Under the pieces are notes generated by a model that saw only the letters and a program-made list of their open reading frames with translations, searched no databases and was not told the origin of the DNA. Made by a program: the position numbers and the translations under genes. A DNA stretch of 64,000 bases, taken from assembly GCA_026874595.1 (NCBI GenBank), contig CM049319.1, positions 2,055,501-2,119,500 of the forward strand, read 5' to 3'. This stretch comes from Sipunculus nudus (taxonomy: Eukaryota > Annelida > Sipuncula > Golfingiida > Sipunculidae). Shown here piece after piece: positions 22,840 to 36,200 of this stretch; the stretch's first letter is position 1; every line of letters starts with the position of its first letter.

Positions 22840-25800
22840 CTGTAAGTAAATCAAAATATTTGTTGAAAAAAAACCCTCCCAAGCATGATTGTCCCATGAT
22901 CTAATCCCAGCTACAACATACACACCTGTCAATAATACCTGATGGATACTTAGGAATTCTAATGAAGAAAATTCCTCCATAAAATCAGCAATCAATGTTA
23001 TCACATCTTAAGACATGGCTTGAGCCATGTTGAAAATATGAATCATTCCATATCCAAATTCAGCGAGACCATAACATTACTGGAATGATGAATGAAAGAT
23101 CTACAAGGGGTTTGTAGGGGCAATATAGTGAGAGATGTATCTACATTTGAATGCATTTATTGTTTTCCAAGAAACCCAGAAAATTACTTTGCATGTTAAT
23201 TACTATGACAGAAATGATATATCATATCACAAAAATATACAAACATATACTTCAATCATGACATTAATTAGTGTTTTATAGTTTAAATGTTCCAAGAAAA
23301 TGATCAAACCTTTGCTCTTACAATCTATTCCAAACTAGTTCAAACACAGATGAATGTTCCCAATGCCATGCTTGCATATACCAGAAATAATTAATAATCC
23401 AGACATCAATACTGAAACATTGGTTGATGACAGGACAATGTCTTAGATTGCTATCTGACTGAACAGAAGTGTATCAGGACAGCCCAAGTAATTCCTGCAC
23501 TAGATTATTACCACATATCTGGTAATCTTTCACGAGCAAAGAGTCCTATACAGTGTCTTATCTTGTACAAAGTATTGTGATGTATTGCTTCTGCCTAATT
23601 ACACCAGTGGTAAAAACAAGTGACCCAGGGGTCATGACGCTCAGCTGACCAGGAAGACATCATCTGAATGTCAAATTTGAATGAAATACTTTTTCCAAAC
23701 TTGACCTTTTGTATAAAATCATCCAATATTCATTGGGGTACTATGGAGCTCTGTAGCATGAAGGATATGGGTAACAGACACGTATTTTCAAGGTTTACAA
23801 GATGACTTTTCAGGGGTCTCCCAGCATGTCAAAAAATAAAATTCTGGGTCCAGTTATTATGATTTGTGCCCTGTTAACAAATCCAAATGTTTATTCTGGG
23901 GGGTATTTCAAAGCCGCATAGGATGAAGGATATGGGTAACAGAGATGTAATTTCAGGTGCACAAGGAGACTTTTCAGGGGCCTCCCAGCATATCAAGAAA
24001 GGAGATTCTAGGTCAAGTCATTATAATTTGTGCTCTGTTAACAGATGACCAAATCTTTATTCTGGGGAGTACTTCGGAGCCCCAGAGCATGAAGGATATG
24101 GGTAACAGGGACCTTATTTCGGGTTTCCATGTAGACCTTTTATGGGCTTCCCTGGAGGTGAGGACAGAAGATTCTAGGTCCAGTCATTATGATTTGTGCC
24201 CTGTTAATATATGACCAAATCTTTATTCTGGGGGAACTATAGAGCCCCATAGCTCACAGAATATGGGTAACAGGGACCTTATTTCGGGTTTCCATGTAGA
24301 CCTTTTATGGGCTTCCCTGGAGGTGAGGACAGAAGATTCTAGGTCCAGTCATTATGATTTGTGCCCTGTTTACAGATGACCAAATGTTTAAAGATCACAA
24401 AAGTAGAGAAAAAAAATCATAAAAAATAAAAAAAATATAGGTGGCGCCACCAATCTCCAGAAATTGATGAAACACTCCATGATCAATATCCATGCAAAAA
24501 AACATGGTGATTAATGCATTAGTTGTTCAGATACTTGAGCTTTTGTATTAAATTTTGCATTATTCTGCGGGGTACTTCAGAACCCCATAGCTCGAAGAAT
24601 ATAGGTCACAGTGACCTAATTTCAGGTTTACAAGGAGAATTTCCGTAGACCTCCCAGGATTTCAAGTAAGAAGATTCCCGGTCTAGCGGTTACGATTTGT
24701 GCCCTGTTAACAGACAGACGCCTGGATGGCCGGACGGACGACGGACAAAAGGTGATCCCTACAGCTCAGATGACTTTCAGTCAGCTGAGCTAAAAATTGA
24801 AAAAATACAGGTGGCGCCACCAGAATGCAGAAACTGATGAAACATTTCATGATCAATATCCATGCAAAGAATCATGGTGATCAATATAATAATTGATCAG
24901 ATACTTGAGCTTTTGTATCAAATTTTCCATTATTCTGGGGGGTACTTCGGAGCCCCATAGCTCAGAGGTTATGGGTAACAGAGACCTAATTTCAAGTTTT
25001 TAAGGAAACTTTTCATGGGCCTCTCAGCATGTCAAGAGAGAAGATTCTAGGTCCAGTTGTTACGATTTGTGCCATGTTAACAGATGACCGCATCTTATGA
25101 GGTCTCAAAAATAGAGAAAAAAATTCGTAAAAATAAAAAAAATACAGGTGGCGCCACCATACTGCAGAAACTGATGACACATTCCATGATCAATATCCAT
25201 GCAAAGAATCATGGTGATCACTGCAATAGTTGTTTAGATACTTGAGCTTTTGTATCAAATTGTCCATTATTCTGAGGGATACTTCAGATGACTTACAGTC
25301 AGCTGAGCTAAAAACACTTAATGGTCAATATCCATGCAAAGAATCATGATGATCTCCATATTAGTTGTTCAGATACTTCAGCTTTTGTATCAAATTGTCC
25401 ATTATTCTGAGGGATACTTCAGAGTCCTATAGCTTGAAGGATATGGGTAACAGAAACCTAATTTCAAGTTTCCACAGGCACTCTTCATGGGCCTCCTTGC
25501 ATGACAAGAATGAAGTTTCTAGGTCCAGTTGTTGCAATTTGTACCCTCTTGATAGATAACCACATCTTCAAAGGTCTCGAAAAAAGAGAAAAAAAATTCA
25601 TAAAAATTTGAAAAAAATAGAGGTGGCGCACCCTCTCTGCAGAAACTGATGGAACAGCTTATGATCAATATGTATGCAAAAATCATGACCATCAGTGTTG
25701 TAGTTATTGAGATACTGCACTTTTTGTATCAAATTTTCCATTATTCTGGGGGGTATTTTGGAGCCATACAGCCTAAAGAATATGGGTAACAGAGACCTAA

Positions 25801-28800
25801 TTTCAGGTTTCCATGGAGAATTTTCATGGGTCTCCCTGTGTGTCAAGAATGAGGTTCTAGGTCCAGTTTTTTATGATTTGTGCCCTGTTAACAGATGTTC
25901 ATATCTTTAAAGGTCTCAAAAATAGATAAAATATTCGTAAAAAAACCCCAAACAAATACAGGTTGTGCCACCAGTCTGCAGGAACTGATGGAACACCTCT
26001 TGATCAATAGTTATGCCACAAATCATGACCATCAGTGATGTAGTTATTGAGATATTGAAGTTTTTGTATGAAATTTTTGACTACTCTGAGGGGTACTTTG
26101 GGGCCCCATAGCTGGAAGGATATGGGTAACAGAGACCTAATTTCTGGTTTCCATGGAGACTTTTCATAGGTCTCTCAGTATATTGAGAATGAAGATTCTA
26201 GGTCCAGTCGTTACGATTTGTGCCATGCTAACAGATGACAGCATCCTTAAAGGTCTCAAAAATAGAGGAAGAAATCGTAAAAAAATCAAACAATATAGGT
26301 GGCGCCACCAGTCTGCAGGAACTGATGGAACATCTCATAATCAATATTTATGCCAAAAATCATGAACATCAGTGATGTAGTTTTTGAGATATTGAAGTTT
26401 TTGTATGAAATTTTTGACTACTCTGGGGGGGTACTTTGGGGCCCCATAGCTCAAAGGATATGGGTAACAGAGACCTAATTTCTGGTTTCCATGGAGACTT
26501 TTCATAGGTCTTCTAGTGTGTTGAGAATGAAGATTCTAGGTCCAGTCGTTACGATTTGTGCCATGCTAACAGATGACAGCATCCTTAAAGGTCATAAAAA
26601 TAGAGGAAAAAATCGTAAAAAATCCAACGATACAGGTGGTGCCACCAGTCTGCAGGAACAGATGACACATCTCATGATCAATAGTTATGCCACGAATCAT
26701 GACCATCATTCAAGTAGTTAATGAGATATTGAAGTTTTTGTATGAAATTTTTTACTTTTCTTGGAGGTACTTTAGGGCTCCATAGCTCGAAGAAAATGGG
26801 TAACAGAGACCTAATTTTGGTTTCCATGGAGACTTTTCATAGGTCTCTCAGTGTGTCGAGAATGAAGATTCTAGGTCCAGTCGTTATGATTTGTGCCACG
26901 TTAACAGATGACAGCATCCTTAAAGGTCTCAAAAATAGAGGAAAAAATTGTAAAAAATCAAACAATACAGGTGGCGCCACAAGTCTGCAGGAACTGATGG
27001 AACATTTCATAATCAATATGTATGCCAAAAATCATGACCATCAGTGATGTAGTTATTGAGATATTGAAGTTTTTGTATGAAATTTTTGACTACTCGGGGG
27101 GGGGGGGGGGGGGGGGTACTTTGGGGCCCCATAGCTCAAAGGATATGGTTAACAGAGACCTAATTTTTGGTTTCCAAGATTATTTTTCATGGACCTCTCA
27201 GTGTGTCAAGAATGAAGATTCTAGGTCCAGTCATTACGATTTGTGCCATGCTAACAGATGACAGCATCCTTAAAGGTCTCAAAAATAGAGGAAAAAATCG
27301 TAAAAAATCAAACAATAAAGGTGGCACCACCAGTCTGCAGGAAGTGATGACACATCTCATGATCAATAGTTATGCCACAAATCATGACCATCAGTCAAGT
27401 AGTTAATGAGATATTGAAGTTTTTGTATGAAATTTTTTACTTTTCTTGGGGGTACTTTGGGGCTCCATAGCTCGAAGAATATGGGTAACAGAGACCTAAT
27501 TTCTGGTTTCCATGGAGACTTTTCATAGGTCTCTCAGTGTGTCAAGAATGAAGATTCTAGGTCCAGTCTTTACGATTTGTGCCTTGTTAACAGATGTTTA
27601 CATTTTGAAAGGTCTCAAAAATAGAGAAAAAAATTCGTAAAAAATTGAACGATATAGGTGGCGCCACCAGTCTGCAGGAAGTGATGGAACATCTCATGAT
27701 CAATATGTATGACAAAAATCATGACCATCAGTCAAGTATTTAATGAGATATTGAAGTTTTTGTTTGAAATTTTTTACTTTTCTGGGGGGGTAGTTTGGGG
27801 CCCCATAGCTGGAAGGATATGGGTAACAGAGACCTAATTTCTGGTTTCCATGGAGACTTTTCATAGGTCTCTCAGTGTGTTGAGAATGAAGATTCTAAGT
27901 CCAGTCATTACGATTTGTGCCTTGTTAACAGATGTTCACATTTTTAAAGGTCTCAAAAATAGAGAAAAAAATTCGTAAAAAATCGAAAAATACAGGTGGC
28001 GCCACCAGTCTGCAGGAAGTGATGACACATCTCATGATCAATAGTTATGCCACAAATCATGACCATCAGTCAAGTAGTTAATGAGATATTGAAGTTTTTG
28101 TATGAAATTTTTTACTTTTCTTGGGGGTACTTTGGGGCTCCATAGCTCGAAGAATATGGGTAACAGAGACCTAATTTCTGGTTTCCATGGAGACTTTTCA
28201 TAGGTCTCTCAGTGTGTCAAGAATGAAGATTCTAGGTCCAGTCTTTACGATTTGTGCCTTGTTAACAGATGTTTACATTTTGAAAGGTCTCAAAAATAGA
28301 GAAAAAAATTCGTAAAAAATTGAACGATATAGGTGGCGCCACCAGTCTGCAGGAAGTGATGGAACATCTCATGATCAATATGTATGACAAAAATCATGAC
28401 CATCAGTCAAGTATTTAATGAGATATTGAAGTTTTTGTTTGAAATTTTTTACTTTTCTGGGGGGGTAGTTTGGGGCCCCATAGCTGGAAGGATATGGGTA
28501 ACAGAGACCTAATTTCTGGTTTCCATGGAGACTTTTCATAGGTCTCTCAGTGTGTTGAGAATGAAGATTCTAAGTCCAGTCATTACGATTTGTGCCTTGT
28601 TAACAGATGTTCACATTTTTAAAGGTCTCAAAAATAGAGAAAAAAATTCGTAAAAAATCGAAAAATACAGGTGGCGCCACCAGTCTTCAGGAACTGATGG
28701 AACCTCTCATGATCAATATGTATGCCAAAAATCATGACCATCAGTCAAGTAGTTAATGAGATATTGAAGTTTTTGTATGAAATTTTGGACTTTTCTGGGG

Positions 28801-30126
28801 GGTACTTTGGGGCCCCATAGCTCGAAGGATATGGGTAACAGAGACCTAATTTCTGGTTTCCAAGGAGATTTTTCATGGACCTCTCAGAATGCCAAGTAAC
28901 AAGGTTCTAGGTCCAGCGGTTACGATTTGTGCCTGGTTAACGGACGGACAGATGGACAGACGGACGACGGACAAAGAGTGATCGCTATAGCTCAGATGAC
29001 GTTCAGTCAGCTGAGCTAAAAAACCTCTGGCCTCCTATACTTACTCCTAATGGACAATGTACTGCCCGCTAAACTGTTGACAAAATCTGCCTTCTTCTTT
29101 TTGACAGACTCTTCCAGGCGACTTCTGACATCATTGTCCGTCGAGTACAAGAATGTTATCAAGGTCGCTGCTGTCTCTTCGTCTGTTTTCACTACTGTAA
29201 AATAAGCAAAGGAAATATCAAGGTCGCTGCTGTCTCTTCGTCTGTTTTCACTACTGTAAAATAAGCAAAGGAAATATCAAGGTCGCTGCTGTCTCTTCGT
29301 CTTTTTTCACTACCGTAAATAAGCAAAGGAAATATCAAGGTCGCTGCTGTCTCTTCGTCTGTTTTCACTACTGTAAAATAAGCAAAGGAAATGTATTTTA
29401 AATTGTCACATCACTAAGGTTAAAGGTACTAAACAAGAAAGAATGTACTGAAAAATGTACAGGCAATGGATGCCTAACGTTTTCAGTTCCGCTGTAATAT
29501 GCATGTACTAGCTGACATTCGGTGGACAAAGGTAGAACTATTACCATGGCCCAATTGAGAGAGCAATCACAGAATCTGGGAGCTAATCAGAATTTTCTTG
29601 AAATTCAACTTTTTCTTAATTGCTGTTTAAACTGATTGCTGAAAAAGATTCAATTTTTAATAATCTAAATTTGACACATCTTCATTTGCTTTAACATTTC
29701 CTTTGTTTGGATTTGAAGATATCACACTCACATTCTGTTGGATTCGTTGTTGTTGATGCAGGAGTGGTTTCTGGGGTTGGTGTCCTGAGGAAAAGTTAAA
29801 TAAAAATAAATAAAATCACAAAAATGTTGTTCATATCACAGTCAGCATTTTCCTCATTGTTCTCCAACTAAGCTATTTGTATCAAGTACAAGTACACCGA
29901 TGCATCTGGTGGCATTTAAACATTATTCCACACAATTAATGAAAAATAAGAAGCATTTGCTTAATTTGACCTATGCTCTATAAAATCCATGAAATAAAAG
30001 AAAATATATCAGTGAGGTCTGGGAGAAAATCTTTACAACTCAAATGTTAACCATCTGAATATTAGGTTAAATATAATCTGAACTGATGTTAACTTAGGAC
30101 AAGGCTGTAAGGAATAGGAATGCATC

Positions 30127-30209
<83 letters not shown>

Positions 30210-33200
30210 AAGGGTCAGAAATACCTATGAAGATGATTTTTGGTGAAATGAGTATACACATATATTCACACAAGAATAATTAGAATATCAGCAAATTCGG
30301 ACAAAAAGCCCTCAGCCAAAAGAGCAGTATTTATGGGTGGTAACAGTAACAAGTATTCATGTAATATTTTTTCTCACATGGATGTATATCTGTACATATG
30401 TCTCTTGTTCAAGTTGTGAATTGGAACTAGAGAGGTATGTAATAACTTTTTAAGTCTGACCCCAGTCTTTGTAAGTCATGCAGCACTTAAGAGATTATCA
30501 AGGCCAATGACCATTCCCCATTCCAAAACAATCCATCCAGTGGTTCCTGAGAAATAAGCTCCTAAGTTTTTTCTATTATAAGCTCTGTGACCTTGAGAAG
30601 GAGGTCAAGGTCATCCATTTTTGCAATTAATCTTAGCATTTTTCATAACAATCCACCCAGTGGTTCCTGAGAAATTAGCTTCTAAGTTTGTTTTCTATAA
30701 TTCGCTCTTAAATGTAAAAAAATAAGTCAAGGTCACCCATCTTCGAAACTGACCAAGATTTGTTTATATACATCAGCACCCAAGAAATAAAATTCCTATG
30801 GTAAATCCTTTTCGAAGTATCCTGCTCACAAGGTAAATTTTAACACACGCCGGACGGACGGCTTCAGTGACGACAATAGCCCTTCAGCTTCTTAGGCTGA
30901 GGGCTAAAAAGTACTTTTCCTTTATAAAATGTATACCATATTTTTTGTCCAGTTGAAGCCACGTCCATTAAGAGCCACAACTAGTCTTTTCAATAACATC
31001 TATGGTATTACTTTTAAGTACACAGTATAGTCTGGCAGCATAGTTGGATACTACAAATGACTGTTACATACCTGGATGATTCACCTGATTTAGATGTCTC
31101 TCCTCTGCAATGATAAAACACTGACCATAAGTTTGTTTAGAATTTAGACCATATAAGACTGCCAGTGTTGTCATAAAGCAGACCTCATATGATATGGTAT
31201 TTGTCTATGATTTTCTACAAGTGATAAACTATTACCTGCAACGACTGTAAACAATTCCAGGAAACCCCTCATGTAACACCATGTCCTATGATTGTCTGCG
31301 ATGGTAGTTTATTTTTTACAATAGGTACATTTGTGTACCATTCTATATAACCACTCCCTATGCAACTGATAATGCTGTTTGCAATTTCTACAATATGTCA
31401 CAATGCCTTTACAATTATTTTACATACCAAGAACCATGTCATTTCCTGCAGTTTCAATGCTTCAACTTCCTACTATTTACTGTTAATGTTATAGAAAATG
31501 GCCCCGACTGCTCTCATACACAGAGATTTTCTAAAATTTTCTATGATATAATAGAAAATCTCACAACAGCTTGTGAACTCACACCATGTGGGGCTTGCTT
31601 TAAGGAATAAAAATATCATGAAAGGTGGTTGTATTATGTGTTCTTTACTACTGAAGGGGTGCACTTATACCTATCCGTTTTAACCTAAAAATATGATAAA
31701 CCTGATCAAAGTAAGGGCATTACTTTGCTATTTTTTTTTAACTCAGGCAATAAATTACTAATAACTGTTGTGAAGATGTCACTTCTCCATGACATTTACA
31801 GTATCTGTTTTGTATTTATGTCACATGATCAAGAGATTGTAGTGACTGAGATATTGGTATTACTTACTCTTTATCACTGGAGGCAGAAGAGTTCACCTTC
31901 TGTTTCTTGTGTGACACCCTCTTCATGATTTGTCTGAAATAAAAGCAACAAATGCATCACATGTACAGCAGATATGTCACATGATAATTAATAATCCCAA
32001 TATCTGACGCCGACAAACTAAATATAATCCCTTGAAACTTTTTCAAAATTATGCCAGAAAATGGTGATCCCCCGGCACACAGGCTGTTCGTTTTTCTTAT
32101 GTCAACTTCTTTATAACATAAACTAGGGACCCATGGGTCTTGACGCTCAGCTGCATTTGTCTATATGGATATATGTTTATGAGGTTTTCCAAAATATTGG
32201 TCCTTTGATCAGTTTGAAGCTAACCTGTCTACCCAAACTGGAGTTATAATCCATAAACTAATTTGTGAATGGATGGGCCCTGTGACCTTAACCTTTGACC
32301 TTGTGACCCCCAAATCAAAAGAAAACTTCCCCTATTGGCTGGTGCACCACATGTCGATAATGGAAGGATTGAGATGAAAAGTTTGGCTTAAAATGCATCC
32401 ACATTCTTTCTAAAGTAGTGGGTCCTGTGACCTTGACCTTTGATCTCATGACCTCAGAATCAACCATTCTTACTTTAGTGGTGGGCCATACCTAAGTCAA
32501 GTTTAAAACCAATATTGCAAACCAAACTGGTGTTATCATCTTGAAACTAATATGTGGATAGATGGCCCCAATGACCTTGACCTTTGACCATGTGATCCCG
32601 AAATCCATAAGTTACTTCCACTATTGGCAGGTGAGCAACATCTGGAAGATAGAGGGTTTGGGACAGAATGTTTGGCTAAAAATACATCAACTATCTTTTT
32701 AAAGAAGTGGGTCCTGTGACCTTAACCTTTGGCCTCATGACCCCAAAATCAAAAGGGTTCTTACAATATTGGTGGGACATATATAAGCCAAAATTGAAAC
32801 CAATATGTCAATCCAAACTGGAGTTATCATCAAGAAACAAATTTGTGGACAGAAGGGCCCCTGTGACCATGACCTTTGGACCCCCAAATCAATCAGGTTC
32901 TTCCCCTATTGGCAGCTCAGCTATATATGCACGATGGAAGGTTTGGGATGAAAAGTCTGGCTTAAAATGCATCCACAATCTTTCTAAATAAGTGGGTTCT
33001 GTGACCTTGACCTTTGACCCCAAATTCATATAGGTTCTTGCTTTAGTGGTGGGCCATACCGAAGTCAAGTTTAAAATCCATGTGTCAATACAACCTGGAG
33101 TTATCATCTGGAAACAAATTTGTGTGGATGGACGGATGGACAGACAGACAGACTAGACGACCAGAGGTCGAACGCTTGCCGGAAATGGCCGGTAATAAGA

Positions 33201-36200
33201 CAGCGAAACAGACGGACAGTTACTAGGCAGACAGACAGGGAACGTATAACACTGTCTATAGTTTTGGAGATATGGCACAATAATGATTGCTGCAGCGCCA
33301 TCTGGCGGCTATTTCTAAAAGGACAAAAAATAAGTTTCGAGATATTTTATTTTTTTATTAAATATATTTGATGTATAATTAAAGTTTAACCCCCGCAGAA
33401 TACGACAGAGTCCCCACGAGGTAAAATGCATTAAATCTAGTTCCGGAAATGGCCGGAAATAAGACAGCGAAACAGACGGACAGTTACCAGGCAGACAGAC
33501 AGGGAACGTTTGGATCTGATCAAATGAACAACCGCTATCATGGTTAAAATGGAAGCACATTTTTATGTGATTTCGCTGATTTTCAATAGCCACGAATGAG
33601 TAGACAGATAGACGGAAAATAACTCCATGTGTAGGCAATGTACACCTGTCATGGAGAATGGAAAGCATGAATAAAATAAGCGTCAGTCAATTAGAATAAA
33701 TCTTCATATTTTGAATTTCAGGAAAAAGAAGAATTTAATTGTAACCTATATTAGGCCCCCATGGTAACGGAAGAATATGACAGAGTCTTCACGAGGATAA
33801 ACCCATTAAATCTAGTTTCAGATGCTGCAATCAATGTTGTGACACTATCTATAGTTTTATAGATATGGCAAAATAATTATTGCTGCAGCGCCATCTGGCG
33901 GCTATTATTAAGAGGACAAAAAATAAGTTTCGAGATATTTTATTTTTTTATAATTAATATTTGATGTATAATTAAATTTAAACTTCTGCAGAATATGACA
34001 ATGTCCCCACGAGCAAAACGCATTAAATCTTGGTTCAAAAGCTGCAATCAATGTTGTGACACCGTCTATAGTTTTGGAGATATGGCACAATAATGATTGC
34101 TGCAGCGCCATCTGGCGGCTATTTCTAAAAGGACAAAAAATAAGTTTCGAGATATTTTATTTTTTTATTATATATATTTGATGTATAATTAAAGTTTAAC
34201 CCCCGCAGAATACGACAGAGTCCCCACGAGGTAAAATGCATTAAATCTAGTTCCGGAAATGGCCGGAAATAAGACAGCGAAACAGACGGACAGTTACCAG
34301 GCAGACAGACAGGGAACGTTTGGATCTGATCAAATGAACAACCGCTATCATGGTTAAAATGGAAGCACATTTTTATGTGATTTCGCTGATTTTCAATAGC
34401 CACGAATGAGTAGACAGATAGACGGAAAATAACTCCATGTGTAGGCAATGTACACCTGTCATGGAGAATGGAAAGCATGAATAAAATAAGCGTCAGTCAA
34501 TTAGAATAAATCTTCATATTTTGAATTTCAGGAAAAAGAAGAATTTAATTGTAACCTATATTAGGCCCCCATGGTAACGGAAGAATATGACAGAGTCTTC
34601 ACGAGGATAAACCCATTAAATCTAGTTTCAGATGCTGCAATCAATGTTGTGACACTATCTATAGTTTTATAGATATGGCAAAATAATTATTGCTGCAGCG
34701 CCATCTGGCGGCTATTATTAAGAGGACAAAAAATAAGTTTCGAGATATTTTATTTTTTTATAATTAATATTTGATGTATAATTAAATTTAAACTTCTGCA
34801 GAATATGACAATGTCCCCACGAGCAAAACGCATTAAATCTTGGTTCAAAAGCTGCAATCAATGTTGTGACACCGTCTATAGTTTTGGAGATATGGCACAA
34901 TAATGATTGCTGCAGCGCCATCTGGCGGCTATTTCTAAAAGGACAAAAAATAAGTTTCGAGATATTTTATTTTTTTATTATATATATTTGATGTATAATT
35001 AAAGTTTAACCCCCGCAGAATACGACAGAGTCCCCACGAGGTAAAATGCATTAAATCTAGTTCCGGAAATGGCTGGAAATAAGACAGCGAAACAGACGGA
35101 CAGTTACTAGGCAGACAGACAGGGAACGTTTGGATCTGATCAAATGAACAACCGCTATCATGGTTAAAATGGAAGCACATTTTTATGTGATTTCGCTGAT
35201 TTTCAATAGCCACAAATGAGTAGACAGATAGACGGAAAATAACTCCATGTGTAGGCAATGTACTCCTGTCATGGAGAATGGAAAGCATGAATAAAATAAG
35301 CGTCAGTCAATTAGAATAAATCTTCATATTTTGAATTTCAGGAAAAAGAAGAATTTAATTGTAACCTAGATTAGGCCCCCATGGTAACGGAAGAATATAA
35401 CAGAGTCTTCTCGAGGATAAACCCATTAAATCTAGTTTCAGATGCTGCAATCAATGTTGTGACACTATCTATAGTTTTACAGATATGGCAAAATAATTAT
35501 TGCTGCAGCGCCATCTGGCGGCTATTATTAAAAGGACAAAAAATAAGTTTCGAGATATTTTATTTTTTTATAATTAATATTTGATGTATAATTAAATTTA
35601 AACTTCTGCAGAATATGACAATGTCCCCACGAGCAAAACGCATTAAATCTTGGTTCAAAAGCTGCAATCAATGGTGTGGAACCGTCTATAGTTTTGGAGA
35701 TATGGCACAATAATGATTATTGCAGCGCCATCTGAAAGGAAAAAAAAATTGTTTCGAGATATTTTATTTTTAATTATATATATATTATGTATAATTAAAA
35801 TTTAACCCCCGCGGAAAACGACAGAGTCCCCACGAGGTTAAACGCTTTAAATCTAGTTTCAGAAGCTGCAATCAATGTTGTGACACTGTCTATAGTTTTG
35901 GAGATATGGCACAATAATGATTGCTGCAGCGCCATCTGAAAGGAAAAAAAATAGTTTCGCGATATTTTAATTTTTATTATATATATTTTATGTATAATTA
36001 AAATTTAACCCCCGCAGAATACGACAGAGTCCCCACAAGATTAAACGCATTAAATATAATTTCAGAAGCTGCAATCAATGTTGTGACACTGTCTATAGTT
36101 TTGGAGATATGGCACAATAATGATTGCTGCAGCGCCATCTGGGGGCTCTTTTCTAAAAGGAAAAAATAAGTTTCCAGATATTTTATTTTAATATATATCT

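Larger units (their letters stand above)
22840..29044 (-). other. Ankyrin gene intron 10, mostly element B2
   Basis: 6205 bp. Element B2 fills 23611-29023, leaving about 0.8 kb of ordinary intron (22840-23610 and 29024-29044). The element reaches within 22 bp of the exon 10 donor. Confidence 0.75.

Noticed and set aside
31395-31928. Small frames between ankyrin exons 7 and 8
   Set aside because: They overlap real exon 7 on the other strand or AT-rich intron and have no splice support.
33315-35288. Three identical 117-residue minus-strand frames
   Set aside because: They repeat with the 810-bp unit and contain no domain. Identity at DNA level, including non-coding parts, explains them.
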